Source: Vreelandella jeotgali Hwa (GTDB lineage: Bacteria; Pseudomonadota; Gammaproteobacteria; Pseudomonadales; Halomonadaceae). From it: DNA of 64,000 nucleotides. The notes beneath the pieces were generated by a model. That model did no database searches and was not told the origin of the DNA. It was given only the letters and a program-made list of their open reading frames with translations. Both the position numbers and the translations under genes were made by a program. Shown here piece after piece: positions 8,805 through 17,339 of this stretch. The DNA lies in assembly GCF_000334215.1 (NCBI RefSeq), contig NZ_AMQY01000010.1:124001-188000 (forward strand), in the 5' to 3' direction. Every line of letters starts with the position of its first letter. The first letter of the stretch is position 1.

Positions 8805-9455
8805 TTACGGCGCCTCGAAGTTATCGCGCAGCTCGTCCGGTGACCAGGCATCGCGTTCGCCGTATTCGTCTTCGTGGGCGTCGACGCGCTCGGCCTTGAT
8901 CGGGTCGGCGTCGTTGCCCCACTCCTGACGTACGTGGCTGAGCACGGCGGCGATTTCGGCGTTGCTAAGCTGCCCACCGAAGGCCGGCATGACGCCGTTA
9001 TAGCTGTCGCCCTCGACTTCGATTTTGCCCTGGAGGCCGTCGTGGACGATGGACACGGGAATATCCGGGTCGCCCTGAAGCCAGGCGCTGCCGGCCAGAG
9101 GCGGAAAACTGCCGGGGACGCCCTGGCCGCTGGACTGGTGGCAGGCCGAGCACTGGGCGCTGAAGATGGCGCCGCCGTCGATGTCCTCTCCCGCGGCGGG
9201 GGCTTCGGGCACCGAGCGGCTGTCGCCGCCGAGCATGGGCTTGCCGATCTGCCAGGCGTAGTAGCCCACGCCCCAGACCAGCAGGATGGCGATCCAGGCC
9301 ACCACGGCTTTGGGAACCGGGCGGTGGCCTTCCTCGGGCTCGCCGTGCTCGCGGTACTGGGGGCCCTGACGGTGCGGCTGTTCCGCTGTGCCTTCCGGGG
9401 TATCGTGCGGCGGCTGTGCCGGCTGCTGACGATGGCTGTTGTCGTGACGCGTCAT
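8805..9455 (-). CDS. Membrane-anchored monoheme cytochrome c, oxidase subunit III-like
   Basis: 216 residues. The first 48 are very polar and His-rich (six His). A membrane helix follows at about 49-70. Then comes one periplasmic cytochrome c domain with CSACH (Cys102, Cys105, His106) and a likely axial Met in GVMPAFGG (Met156). Standard CcoP carries two haems c; only one site is present here, so it is a shortened subunit III of a cbb3-like oxidase. It lies six bases after ccoO and directly before ccoI. It probably passes electrons towards CcoO and CcoN. The His-rich cytoplasmic tail could bind metal, but that is speculation. Confidence 0.87.
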   Translation of the reverse strand: MTRHDNSHRQQPAQPPHDTPEGTAEQPHRQGPQYREHGEPEEGHRPVPKAVVAWIAILLVWGVGYYAWQIGKPMLGGDSRSVPEAPAAGEDIDGGAIFSAQCSACHQSSGQGVPGSFPPLAGSAWLQGDPDIPVSIVHDGLQGKIEVEGDSYNGVMPAFGGQLSNAEIAAVLSHVRQEWGNDADPIKAERVDAHEDEYGERDAWSPDELRDNFEAP

Positions 9456-9461
9456 GGCACC

Positions 9462-10067
9462 TTACTCCTCGGCAGCTTCGGGTTGCGGCAGGGTCGGCGC
9501 CGGATAGGTATGGTCCAGCGACTTGAGGTAGGCCACCAGCGCCAGGGCATCATCGGTCGCCACGACCTGCCCGGTGTCCGGGCCGTAAGGGTCGGGGATA
9601 TTGACTACCCGATCGTCGTCATCCGCCGAGGTGACCTCGCGGAACAGAAAGCGGTAAGGCGGCATGATGCTGTCCTCGACAACCGCGCGCGGGTTGTACA
9701 GGTGCAGCAGGTGCCAGTCGTCGCTGGGCTGGCGCGCGCCGATGTTGAACAGGTCCGGCCCGGTACGCATGGTGCCCAGCAGGTGCGGCTGGTCGTTGGC
9801 GTAGTCGCCCGGCACCGCCGGGCGGCCCCAGCCGCGATCCTTGTCGCCGGGCGCGAAGCTCGGGTCGCGCGGCTGCTGGCTGTGGCAGTAAACGCAGCCG
9901 TTGGCAACGTAGAGGTCGCGGCCGCGCTGCTCCTGGTCGGTATAGGGTTCCAGGTCCGGCGGCACCTGCTCGGTGGACATCTGAATATACGGCAGCACCA
10001 CCAGCGTCATCATGGCCAGCAGAAGGATGAAGGCGGCGCCGACCATTATCGCAAGAGCACGTTTCAT
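9462..10067 (-). CDS. ccoO: cbb3-type cytochrome c oxidase subunit II (CcoO-like)
   Basis: 201 residues: an N-terminal membrane anchor (about 5-27) and a periplasmic monohaem domain with CVYCHSQQ (Cys58, Cys61, His62). The latter is the characteristic CcoO signature, with PRDP and GRP motifs following. Met ligand candidates include SIMPPYRFL. The start ATG overlaps the ccoN stop by four bases (ATGA), so translation is coupled. It accepts electrons from soluble cytochromes or the subunit III-like protein and passes them to the haem b of CcoN in the inner membrane. Confidence 0.93.
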   Translation of the reverse strand: MKRALAIMVGAAFILLLAMMTLVVLPYIQMSTEQVPPDLEPYTDQEQRGRDLYVANGCVYCHSQQPRDPSFAPGDKDRGWGRPAVPGDYANDQPHLLGTMRTGPDLFNIGARQPSDDWHLLHLYNPRAVVEDSIMPPYRFLFREVTSADDDDRVVNIPDPYGPDTGQVVATDDALALVAYLKSLDHTYPAPTLPQPEAAEE

Positions 10068-11680
10068 TGTGAGGTCTCCTCGCCGGTGGAACGGAACAGC
10101 GTAGGCCGGTAACGGCGCTCGCCGTGACGGCGCAGCATGGCGATGAAGTGCACGGCAAAGACCAGGTGGCCAAGCGTCATCAGGCCGCCGCCCAGGGTGC
10201 GCGCTTCAAGGTAGGGCAGCGTCATGCGCACCACATCCATGAACGGCGTGTCGCCGTCCAGCAGCGACAGGCCTTCCTTCCAGCCGCCGATGGTCAGCGA
10301 AATCACGTAAATCGAGATGCCCGCCGACACCAGCCAGAAGTGCACGCTGATCATCCGGCGCCAGGGCCATTCCCAGTCCAGCAGCCGGGGCATGATGAAG
10401 TACACCGCGCCGAAGAGGATAAAGCTCAGAAAGGCGTACATGCCCAGGTGGGCGTGGGCCACGGTGTAGTGGGTGAAGTGAGTAATCACGTTCACGCTGC
10501 GCAGCGCCTCCATCGAGCCCTGCAGCGAGGAGACCGTATACATCAGCGCGCCGATCCACACAAAGCGCAGGGTGGGCGAATCCTTCAGCCGGCCGAAGCT
10601 GCCCCACATGGTGCCGTGGTGGTTGATCGCCACGGTGATGACGGGGATCGACATCATCACGCTATGCACAATCGACAGCGTGACCAGCCAGGTTGGCACC
10701 GGCCCGCCGACGATGTGGTGAATGCCGACCTGGCTGTAAAACAGCGCCAGCGACCAGAAGCCCAGCAGCGACAGCTGGTAGGAAATGATCGGCCGCCCGA
10801 GAATCTTGGGAATCAGATAGTAGGCGATACCGATGCCGATGGGCGTGACCCATAGCCCCAGGACGTTGTGCGCAAACCACCAGTTGACCGTGGCGCCGGC
10901 GGCGCCGGGAAACACATACGGCAGGTTGGCAATCAGGAACAGGAAGGGGAACCACACCAGCGCGGCCATGAGGTACCAGCTGGTAACGTAAAGATGGTTG
11001 ACCTTGCGCCGCGCTGCGGTCATTACCAGCGGAATCGCGCAGAGCGCGCCGCCCACCACAAAGAGGATGTCGACCTGCCAGGGAAATTCCAGCCATTCCT
11101 CGCCGTCGGAAAGCCCGAGGTTGATGGCCAGCAGGCCCAGCACCAGGCCAATGTTCCAGATCACGCTGCCGGTGATGGCGAAGCGAGCGCCCACCAGGGC
11201 CGTGCGAAACAGCCGCGGGAGCAGAAACAGCGCCACGCCGATGCCCGCCATCGAGGACCAGCCGTAGGCCACGGCGTTGAGGTGCATGGGGCGCACGCGG
11301 CCAAAGGTCAGCCACTGGGTATCGGCGAGAAACTCCGGCATGTGCATCTTGGTCGAGGAGAGCAGGCCATAAAACGACCCCAGCACCAGCCAGAAGACCG
11401 CCGAACACAGCCAGGCCATGACCGGCCCGCGCGATGAAAAGTCGGCGCGCTGGCGCGCCTTGACGGCCTCGGAGTCGGGCGGCAGGTTGCCGTCCAGGGT
11501 ATCGGCGATATCCCGCGCGGGGTCCTCGCCGTGGCCGACTTCGCCGGGAGGAAAGATGGTCTCGGCGGCCTGTTTGCCGTGACCGAACTGGTTTGTCGCA
11601 ATCGACCAGATCAGCGCCAGCAAACCCACCACGGAAACCAGGAAGGTAACTATCAGCAAGATGGCAATGGTCGGAGTCAT
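10064..11680 (-). CDS. ccoN: cbb3-like oxidase subunit I with CcoS-like N-terminal extension
   Basis: 538 residues, a haem-copper oxidase catalytic subunit that reduces oxygen in the inner membrane. Ligand residues are visible: His133 (RPMHLNA), His271 (WWFAHN), His321-His322 (the HH pair at CuB), and a His cluster 401-411 (HFTHYTVAHAH). A Tyr at 287-288 is in place for the Tyr-His crosslink. The first ~55 residues (one helix, then WSIATNQF and AAETIF) resemble the small assembly protein CcoS, normally a separate gene. A linker leads into the oxidase part. The core is divergent from textbook CcoN. AGGA lies eight bases before the ATG. First gene of the operon; no FNR box was found upstream. 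Confidence 0.88.
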   Translation of the reverse strand: MTPTIAILLIVTFLVSVVGLLALIWSIATNQFGHGKQAAETIFPPGEVGHGEDPARDIADTLDGNLPPDSEAVKARQRADFSSRGPVMAWLCSAVFWLVLGSFYGLLSSTKMHMPEFLADTQWLTFGRVRPMHLNAVAYGWSSMAGIGVALFLLPRLFRTALVGARFAITGSVIWNIGLVLGLLAINLGLSDGEEWLEFPWQVDILFVVGGALCAIPLVMTAARRKVNHLYVTSWYLMAALVWFPFLFLIANLPYVFPGAAGATVNWWFAHNVLGLWVTPIGIGIAYYLIPKILGRPIISYQLSLLGFWSLALFYSQVGIHHIVGGPVPTWLVTLSIVHSVMMSIPVITVAINHHGTMWGSFGRLKDSPTLRFVWIGALMYTVSSLQGSMEALRSVNVITHFTHYTVAHAHLGMYAFLSFILFGAVYFIMPRLLDWEWPWRRMISVHFWLVSAGISIYVISLTIGGWKEGLSLLDGDTPFMDVVRMTLPYLEARTLGGGLMTLGHLVFAVHFIAMLRRHGERRYRPTLFRSTGEETSQ

Positions 11681-11780
11681 ATTATAGGTCCTGCGGCGGT
11701 TGCGGAGTCAGGGAGTAAGCAACGTCAGTCATCGGAGTATGCAAGGCTCCGTGGCGAGTCGGTTGAAGGGGGCGAGCAGC

Positions 11781-12251
11781 TCATTCAGGGGCGTTTCGCT
11801 GCACGTAGTATTTGAACTCAGTATTTGAACTCAGTATTTGAACCCAGTATTTGAACCCAGTATTTGAGCGCAGTATTTGAATGTAGTATTTGAGTGCAAC
11901 GGCGTTGTTGTGCGCGGTGTCCCTGGCCGCAAAGACGAGCGTTAGCGTGCGGCCGTCACAGGCGCTGAGCATGTCATCCAGGGCGGCCGTTGCCGCTTCG
12001 CTGTGTTCCAGTTCGCGGTAGTACTTTTGGTAGAATCCGGCCCAGCGCTGCGGCTCGTGGCCGAACCAGCGCCGCAGCTCGGTGGACGGCGCCAGCGCCT
12101 TCTGCCAGTCGTCGAGCGCCAGCGAGTCCCTGCTGACGCCGCGCGGCCAGATACGGTCGACCAGCACGCGATAGCCGTCATCGTCGGCAGGCGCCTCGTA
12201 GGCACGCTTGCAACGAATACGCTGCGGACGCGGAATAGAAGCCGTCGGCAT
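11781..12251 (-). CDS. DUF488 (YeaO-like) protein with repeat-built C-terminus
   Basis: 156 residues. The core matches the DUF488/YeaO family (KRAYEAP, GYRVLVDRIWPRG, a WFGH motif, and FAARDTAHNNAVAL at the end of the conserved part). The function of the family is not known. I chose ATG 12251 because GGGAGG lies seven bases upstream; an ATG 39 bases earlier is open but lacks a site. After the conserved end, about 30 residues are encoded by a 13-bp tandem repeat and form a repeated 13-residue unit (KYYIQILRSNTGF, KYWVQILSSNTEF). Relatives normally stop near the start of this tail. The gene is divergent from a LysR regulator. Confidence 0.85.
   Translation of the reverse strand: MPTASIPRPQRIRCKRAYEAPADDDGYRVLVDRIWPRGVSRDSLALDDWQKALAPSTELRRWFGHEPQRWAGFYQKYYRELEHSEAATAALDDMLSACDGRTLTLVFAARDTAHNNAVALKYYIQILRSNTGFKYWVQILSSNTEFKYYVQRNAPE
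11808..11898. repeat. 13-bp tandem repeat, 7 units, inside the DUF488 3' end
   Basis: Seven contiguous 13-base units of GTATTTGAACTCA type fill 11808-11898 exactly. The first nine bases are nearly invariant and positions 10-12 vary. Since 13 is not a multiple of three, each unit is read in a different frame, and three units give one 13-residue protein repeat. Change in unit number would shift the frame of the last codons. Confidence 0.95.
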
Positions 12252-12342
12252 GGCCAACCTCCCGTGCGGTGCCGGTGCTCTGGATGCCATTCACCATAGT
12301 CGTAAGAAAGAACGTCGTATAATGAAAAGTAGCGCGGCGTTA

Positions 12343-12359
12343 TATCATTTATATTGATA
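12343..12359. promoter_or_regulatory. Candidate LysR-type operator
   Basis: TATCA-N7-TGATA is a perfect dyad with the T-N11-A layout of LysR binding sites. It lies 50 bases before the LysR-family gene, in the AT-rich gap it shares with the divergent DUF488 gene. A TATAAT-like box is at 12318-12323. Autoregulation, and perhaps control of the DUF488 gene, is the expected reading. Confidence 0.55.
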
Positions 12360-12408
12360 CAAACCGGCGAGATTCGGGACCAGGTTCTCATCAGCCAGCG
12401 GAGCGGCC

Positions 12409-13236
12409 ATGGAAATCAAGCTTGCCAGAACCTTTTTGGAGATTTTGCGTCAGGGAAGTTTCAGCACGGCGGCAGAATCCCTGCACGTGACTCAAACCAC
12501 GGTGACCGCGAGGATGCAGGCGCTCGAGGAGCACCTGGGCTGTCGGCTGCTGAAGCGCGATCGCGGCGGTATCACCATGACCGGCGACGGCGAGCGCTTT
12601 GCCGACCACGCCGCCCAGCTGGTGCAGACCTGGGAGACGCTCCAGCGCGAGCTGCCGATGCCCCGGGGCATTGACCGGATTGTGGCGATTGGCGGCGAAG
12701 CCAGCCTCTGGCATCCGCTGCTGTCGCGCTGGATGCGCGAACTGCGCGAAACCTATCCACGGCTGGCGGTGCGTATTCAGATCGGCGAGCGCCGTGAACT
12801 TCAGCAGCGGCTGGCGCGCGGCGGGCTGGATGCGGTGCTGGTGCACCAGGCCGACTATTGGCCGGGGATGCAGGTAACTCTGGTGCAGGAAGAAAAGCTG
12901 ATCATGGTGCAAACCCCCGATGCCGGCGCCTCGGCTCCCTACATCTATGTGGATTGGGGCGAGGTGTTTCGCCGCGAGCACGATGCGGTCCTTCCGCATC
13001 TGGCCAGCCCGGTGATGATGCTCAACCTGGGGCCGCTGGCGCTGGAATACCTGCTGGCCAACGCCGGCAGCGGCTATTTCCGCCTGAGCGCGGTGCAGGA
13101 CTATCTGGACAGCGGCCGGCTGCAGCGCGTCCCCGATATGCCCGAATTTGCCTACCCGGTTTATCTGGTGCATCCCCGGGGGCGGCTTTCCTCGCACCTT
13201 GAGGAGGCGCTGACGCTCCTGCACCATCAAACCTGA
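12409..13236 (+). CDS. LysR family transcriptional regulator
   Basis: 275 residues. The N-terminal winged helix-turn-helix (residues 1-60: FLEILRQGSFSTAAESLHVT, then TVTARMQALEEHLG) is typical of LysR proteins. A shorter than usual effector-binding domain follows. The effector and targets are unknown. The ATG at 12409 gives the canonical LysR N-terminus. The divergent DUF488 gene shares its promoter region, with a dyad operator candidate between. It could also act on the downstream RmlD-like/plsC pair, but nothing in the sequence shows that. Confidence 0.93.
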   Translation: MEIKLARTFLEILRQGSFSTAAESLHVTQTTVTARMQALEEHLGCRLLKRDRGGITMTGDGERFADHAAQLVQTWETLQRELPMPRGIDRIVAIGGEASLWHPLLSRWMRELRETYPRLAVRIQIGERRELQQRLARGGLDAVLVHQADYWPGMQVTLVQEEKLIMVQTPDAGASAPYIYVDWGEVFRREHDAVLPHLASPVMMLNLGPLALEYLLANAGSGYFRLSAVQDYLDSGRLQRVPDMPEFAYPVYLVHPRGRLSSHLEEALTLLHHQT

Positions 13237-13402
13237 GCGACGTGGCCCCGCCGGGCGCGCCCTTTGCTGTGGCCTGACGATTGCTTTTGCCGCCGGCGGG
13301 GATCCGGTAAAGTGACCTTCCCCGAGGTCTCGCGCGGGCCAGCGCAATGAAGCCTGCCCCTGACAACCGCCAACGGAATAACGACCAGCAACGGAGAGGC
13401 GT

Positions 13403-14299
13403 GTGGTAAAGCTGTTGATACTCGATGCCGGGCACTGCCTGAGCCTGGCCCTGGTGCGCGAGGCGGGCCGGCGCTCCGATACCCGACTGGTGGTGGAGTC
13501 GGCCACCGAAGTAACGTCGGAGCGGCTGGCCGAGGTGGCCCCGGACGCGGTGGTCGTGCCGCCGCTGTCGCATCCGTTGAGCCTGGCGCCGGCGGCGGTC
13601 GAGGCCCACGCCGAGGCGGTGGAAACCTGCCTCGAAGCCTGCCTGTCGCAGGACGTCGCGCTAGTCTGGTGCGTCTCCGACGAGCTCTACGAGGACGGCT
13701 TCAACGAGCCCATCGACGAGCACCTGGTGCCGGCGCCCCGAGACACTTGCCTGCGCCGGCTGGTGCAGACCGGCGACCGCATTCGCGCGGAATACCACCG
13801 CCATCTGATTGTGCGGCTGGGGCCGCTGTTTGCGCTGGAAGGCAGCCACGCCTGGCTCAACGGGATTATCGACCGCCTGATTGCCGGCGAGAACGTACGT
13901 GCCGCCGAAGACGTCATCTTCTGTCCGACCTCGGCCGATGCCGTGGCGCTGGCGCTGATCGGCATGTTGCAGCAGCTGGGCTGTGGAGCCAACGCCTGGG
14001 GCGCCTATCACCTGGCCGGAACCGAGCCGGTCAGCGCCTTTGGCTTCACCTCCATGGTGCGCACGCTGCTGGTCACCTACCTGGAAGGTCGCGGCGAGAC
14101 CCTGGCGCCGGGCCGGGTCGAGGCGCTGAGCCACCACCACGACGCCAAGCTGCACCGGGTACTCAACTGCCGCCGGGTGCTGGACGTGTTCGGCGTGCAC
14201 CAGAAACCCTGGCGGCTGGAGGTCGAACGCATGCTGGATGCCTGGTGTTTGACGCGGTATGGCGACCGCGCAGAGCCGCCGGAAGGAGATACGCCGTGA
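13403..14299 (+). CDS. RmlD-like NAD(P)-binding protein (sugar nucleotide reductase fold)
   Basis: 298 residues resembling the dTDP-4-dehydrorhamnose reductase (RmlD) substrate-binding fold, with a weak Rossmann start (LLILDAGHCLSLALVREA) that lacks a clear GxxGxxG. The second half follows RmlD (IVRLGPLFALEGSHAWLN, then YHLAGTEPVSAFGF). The catalytic YxxxK is not evident, so it may bind rather than reduce a sugar nucleotide. The start is GTG at 13403 with GGAGAGG upstream. Its stop overlaps the plsC-like start (GTGA), so both are translated together. That suggests a shared lipid or envelope role, which is inference. Confidence 0.7.
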   Translation: MVKLLILDAGHCLSLALVREAGRRSDTRLVVESATEVTSERLAEVAPDAVVVPPLSHPLSLAPAAVEAHAEAVETCLEACLSQDVALVWCVSDELYEDGFNEPIDEHLVPAPRDTCLRRLVQTGDRIRAEYHRHLIVRLGPLFALEGSHAWLNGIIDRLIAGENVRAAEDVIFCPTSADAVALALIGMLQQLGCGANAWGAYHLAGTEPVSAFGFTSMVRTLLVTYLEGRGETLAPGRVEALSHHHDAKLHRVLNCRRVLDVFGVHQKPWRLEVERMLDAWCLTRYGDRAEPPEGDTP

Positions 14300-15030
14300 T
14301 CAACGTGCTGCGCAGCAGCGTCTTCTATGTCGGCTACTTCACCGCGATGCTGGTCAGCGGCCTTTTGCTGTTGCCGGTGGCGCCGTTTCTGCCGCTGGCC
14401 GGGCGCTACCGGCTGCTCAACTTATATAACCACTTTCTGATCCGCTGGTTCCGGCTGGCCTGCGGCGTACGTTACGACATCCAGGGGCGCGAGCACCTGC
14501 CCGCCGGTGCCTGCGTGATTCAGTCCAATCACCAGTGCGAGTGGGAAACCGTGTTTTTGCAGGTGATGATGCCGCCGGTCTGCACGGTGCTAAAGCGCGA
14601 GCTGCTCAACATCCCGATTTTTGGCTGGGGGCTGCGCTTGCTGCACCCGATCAGCCTGGACCGCTCGCGTCCGTCCAGGGCGTTGAAGCAGGTCATGTCC
14701 CAGGGCGTCGAACGCCTCAACAGCGGCCTCTCGGTGCTGATTTTTCCGGAAGGAACCCGGGTCGATCCCGGGGTGCGCCGGCGCTACAACAAAAGCGGCA
14801 GCATTATTGCCTGCCGCGCCGGCGTGCCTGTATTGCCGGTGGCGCACAACGCCGGCGAGCGCTGGCCCGGGCGGCACTGGGTCAAGCGCCCGGGCGTGCT
14901 GCGGGTGCGTATCGGCGAACCCATCGAGACGGCGGGCAAAACGCCGGATGCGGTCATCGCCGAAGTGGAAGCCTGGGTGGAAGGCCAGCTCCGCGACATT
15001 TCCGACGTGCCCAGGCCGGAAACCGCCTGA
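14296..15030 (+). CDS. plsC: 1-acyl-sn-glycerol-3-phosphate acyltransferase (PlsC family)
   Basis: 244 residues. An N-terminal membrane segment is followed by acyltransferase motifs: SNHQCEWET (the His and acidic residue of the HX4D/E site, here with Glu), a KREL/IPIFGW block, and FPEGTR. The enzyme adds the second acyl chain to lysophosphatidic acid at the inner membrane, from acyl-ACP or acyl-CoA. GTG at 14296 is the start, with a near-perfect GGAAGGAG upstream; reading upstream in this frame crosses the previous gene and is not real coding. The converging fabB-fabA operon supports a lipid context. A second plsC may exist elsewhere. Confidence 0.87.
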   Translation: MINVLRSSVFYVGYFTAMLVSGLLLLPVAPFLPLAGRYRLLNLYNHFLIRWFRLACGVRYDIQGREHLPAGACVIQSNHQCEWETVFLQVMMPPVCTVLKRELLNIPIFGWGLRLLHPISLDRSRPSRALKQVMSQGVERLNSGLSVLIFPEGTRVDPGVRRRYNKSGSIIACRAGVPVLPVAHNAGERWPGRHWVKRPGVLRVRIGEPIETAGKTPDAVIAEVEAWVEGQLRDISDVPRPETA

Positions 15031-15064
15031 TCCCGGTTGGCAAACAATACCAACGCCACACACA

Positions 15065-15092
15065 AAAACGGCGCCCTGCGGGGCGCCGTTTT
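15065..15092. terminator. Bidirectional intrinsic terminator
   Basis: AAAACGGCGCCC-TGCG-GGGCGCCGTTTT is a perfect 12-bp stem with A- and T-runs built into its base. It lies between the converging plsC-like and fabB genes and can serve both. Confidence 0.92.
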
Positions 15093-15116
15093 GATAAGCG
15101 GAGCAGGACTAACGCC

Positions 15117-16334
15117 TTACTCGGGCAGCCGCTCGAACACCAGACAGGCGTTGGTGCCACCAAAGCCGAAGCTGTTGGTCAGCACGCGCTCCAGCCGGGC
15201 GTTGTCCCGACGCTTTGTGACGATATCAAACCCGTCGGCCTGGTCATCCAGGTCTTCGACGTTGGCCGATGCGGCGACAAACTCATGCTGCATCATTAGC
15301 AGGGAGTAGATCGCTTCCTGTACGCCGGTGGCGCCCAGCGAATGGCCGGTCAGCGACTTGGTGGAGCTCATCGCCGGCGTGGTATCGCCAAACACCGTGC
15401 GAACCGCCTGCAGCTCGGCGACGTCGCCCACCGGCGTCGAGGTGCCGTGGGTGTTGATGTAGTCAACGTCGCCGTCGACCGTGGCCAGCGCCTGGCGCAT
15501 GCAGCGGGTGGCGCCTTCACCGGACGGCGCGACCATGTCGTGACCGTCGGAGGTGGCGCCGTATCCCACCAGCTCGCCGTAGATTTTCGCTCCGCGTGCC
15601 CGGGCATGCTCCAGCTCTTCGAGCACCAGCATGCCGCCGCCGCCGGCAATTACAAAGCCGTCGCGCGACTTGTCGTAGGGGCGGGAAGCCTGATCCGGCG
15701 CATCGTTGAAGTGGGTCGACAGCGCGCCCATGGCGTCGAACAGGCAGGACAGCGTCCAGTGTTCTTCCTCACCGCCGCCGGCGAAAACCACGTCCTGCTT
15801 GCCCAGCTGGATCTGTTCCATGGCGTTGCCGATGCAGTGCGCCGACGTCGCGCAGGCCGACGAAATCGAATAGTTCACGCCCTTGATGGCAAAGGGCGTG
15901 GCCAGGCAGGCGGAAACCGTGCTGCCCATGGTGCGGGTCACACGGTACGGCCCCACGCGGCGCAGGCCCTTGGCGCGCAGGACGTCGGCGGCTTCGACCT
16001 GGTTGGCGCTGGAGGCGCCGCCGGAGCCGGCAATCAGCCCGGTGCGCTCGCTGGAGACATGCTCCGGGGCAAGGCCCGCATCCTCGATCGCCTGCGCCAT
16101 GGAGACGTAGGCGTAGGCCGCGGCCTCCCCCATGAAGCGCCGCAGTTTGCGGTCGATCAGCGCTTCCAGGTCGATGTCGATGCTGCCGGCGACGTGGCTG
16201 CGAAAGCCCAGGTCGGCATAGTCCTGCTTGAAGCGTATGCCGCTGCGGCCGTTTTTCAGCGCGTCCAACACCTGTTGCTGGTCGTTGCCCAGGCACGACA
16301 CGATACCCAGGCCGGTGACTACCACTCGTCGCAT
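15117..16334 (-). CDS. fabB: Beta-ketoacyl-ACP synthase I
   Basis: 405 residues, the standard FabB length. The thiolase-fold active site is complete: Cys161 in SSACATSAH, His in [11 protein letters not shown], His in [11 protein letters not shown], and the C-terminal GGTNACLVF. It elongates acyl-ACP in the cytoplasm, including cis-3-decenoyl-ACP made by FabA, and so commits chains to unsaturated fatty acid synthesis. AGGAGG sits six bases before the ATG. It lies 12 bases downstream of fabA, the usual gammaproteobacterial fabAB operon. Confidence 0.97.
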   Translation of the reverse strand: MRRVVVTGLGIVSCLGNDQQQVLDALKNGRSGIRFKQDYADLGFRSHVAGSIDIDLEALIDRKLRRFMGEAAAYAYVSMAQAIEDAGLAPEHVSSERTGLIAGSGGASSANQVEAADVLRAKGLRRVGPYRVTRTMGSTVSACLATPFAIKGVNYSISSACATSAHCIGNAMEQIQLGKQDVVFAGGGEEEHWTLSCLFDAMGALSTHFNDAPDQASRPYDKSRDGFVIAGGGGMLVLEELEHARARGAKIYGELVGYGATSDGHDMVAPSGEGATRCMRQALATVDGDVDYINTHGTSTPVGDVAELQAVRTVFGDTTPAMSSTKSLTGHSLGATGVQEAIYSLLMMQHEFVAASANVEDLDDQADGFDIVTKRRDNARLERVLTNSFGFGGTNACLVFERLPE

Positions 16335-16346
16335 GGGAGCCTCCTG

Positions 16347-16862
16347 TTAAAAGTTCGCGGTAGAGGTGAACAGGCCAACGCGCAAGTCATTGGCCTGGTA
16401 AATGTCGCGCCCGTCAACGGCAACCGTACCGTCGGCCATCCCCAGAATCAGACGCCGTGTAATGATGCGCTTGATGTTGATGCGGTAGGTGACTGTCCCG
16501 GCTTCGGGCAGAATCTGGCCGGAAAACTTGACTTCGCCGCAGCCCAGCGCGCGGCCGCGACCCGGGTGGCCAAGCCAGCCGAGATAGAACCCCACCAGCT
16601 GCCACATGGCATCCAGCCCCAGGCAGCCGGGCATTACCGGGTCGCCGGGGAAATGGCAGTCAAAGAACCACAGGTCGGGGCTGATATCCAGCTCGGCAAT
16701 CAGCTCGCCCTTGTCGTGCTCGCCGCCGGATTCGCTGATGTGCGTAATACGGTCGAGCATCAGCATGTTGGGGGCCGGCAGCTGGGCGTTACCCGGGCCA
16801 AAGAGCTCGCCGCGCGAGCAGGCCAGCAGATCATCGCGGTCAAAAGAGGTTTGCTTGGTCAC
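16347..16862 (-). CDS. fabA: 3-hydroxydecanoyl-ACP dehydratase/isomerase
   Basis: 171 residues with the hot-dog fold catalytic pair His70 ([14 protein letters not shown]) and Asp84 (GLDAMWQ), the same positions as in E. coli FabA. It dehydrates 3-hydroxydecanoyl-ACP and isomerises the double bond, creating the precursor of unsaturated fatty acids for FabB. The start is GTG at 16862 with only a weak GGAA upstream; the N-terminus MTKQTSF aligns with family members, which supports it. First gene of fabAB. FabR or FadR boxes were not recognisable upstream. Confidence 0.97.
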   Translation of the reverse strand: MTKQTSFDRDDLLACSRGELFGPGNAQLPAPNMLMLDRITHISESGGEHDKGELIAELDISPDLWFFDCHFPGDPVMPGCLGLDAMWQLVGFYLGWLGHPGRGRALGCGEVKFSGQILPEAGTVTYRINIKRIITRRLILGMADGTVAVDGRDIYQANDLRVGLFTSTANF

Positions 16863-17339
16863 TGAATCGTTCCGGGTCGTGAAATAATGACGCAGGCCGC
16901 ATCCGGCACCCGTGCCGGGGCGGGGTGCGGGACGCGAGCCGCAAGGCTTGCCCTAGTCTACTTCCCGAAGTGCTTGAATGCACGCCCGCTTGCGGGTGCC
17001 GGATCGGCAGACGATGCCTGGCGGCGCCTACAGTTTTGGCTGTACCCGCCGATATACCTTCTCAGCGCCATGCGGCGGCCCTCTCAGCCAGCGCCACACG
17101 GCGGCGCTGCCATGCCCGGCGTCACGGCGCCGGCCGAGGCGTTCGGGATTTCCGGCTTTGGTTGGGTCGTGGTGTCAGGACATGGGGTTTACCATGTGTG
17201 GCTGTCAAGGGGCGTGAACGCATCAACGGCCCGGCTCCGATACCGCCGGTGCGGCGGTATCCATGCTTTGCCGGCTGGCTGTTTCAGCTTCCGTCTTCCA
17301 GTAGCGCTATCTTTTTTCTTCAGGGATTGCCGATTTGTC
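16863..17339. other. Gene-free 477 bp with a strong hairpin (17239-17261)
   Basis: The gap between the divergent fabA and GGDEF-EAL genes has no supported gene. A frame open on the plus strand runs through it, but its residue content is unlike the rest of that protein. It must contain two promoters. The clearest structure is GATACCGCCG-GTG-CGGCGGTATC, a perfect 10-bp hairpin about 80 bases before the GGDEF-EAL start. It lacks a T-run and could be a leader structure. It does not match the GEMM c-di-GMP riboswitch core. Confidence 0.55.

Noticed and set aside
11681..11780. FNR/ANR box for the cbb3-like oxidase operon
   Set aside because: No TTGAT-N4-ATCAA like sequence was found in the gap before ccoN.
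13669..14295. Upstream extension of the plsC-like frame
   Set aside because: It crosses the RmlD-like gene in another frame; GTG 14296 has a near-perfect ribosome binding site and starts the first helix.
16887..17339. Upstream extension of the GGDEF-EAL frame to near fabA
   Set aside because: The extra 151 residues look unlike a protein domain and would leave no room for the two divergent promoters.
17180..17339. GEMM-type c-di-GMP riboswitch before the GGDEF-EAL gene
   Set aside because: The conserved core bases of GEMM are not present around the hairpin.
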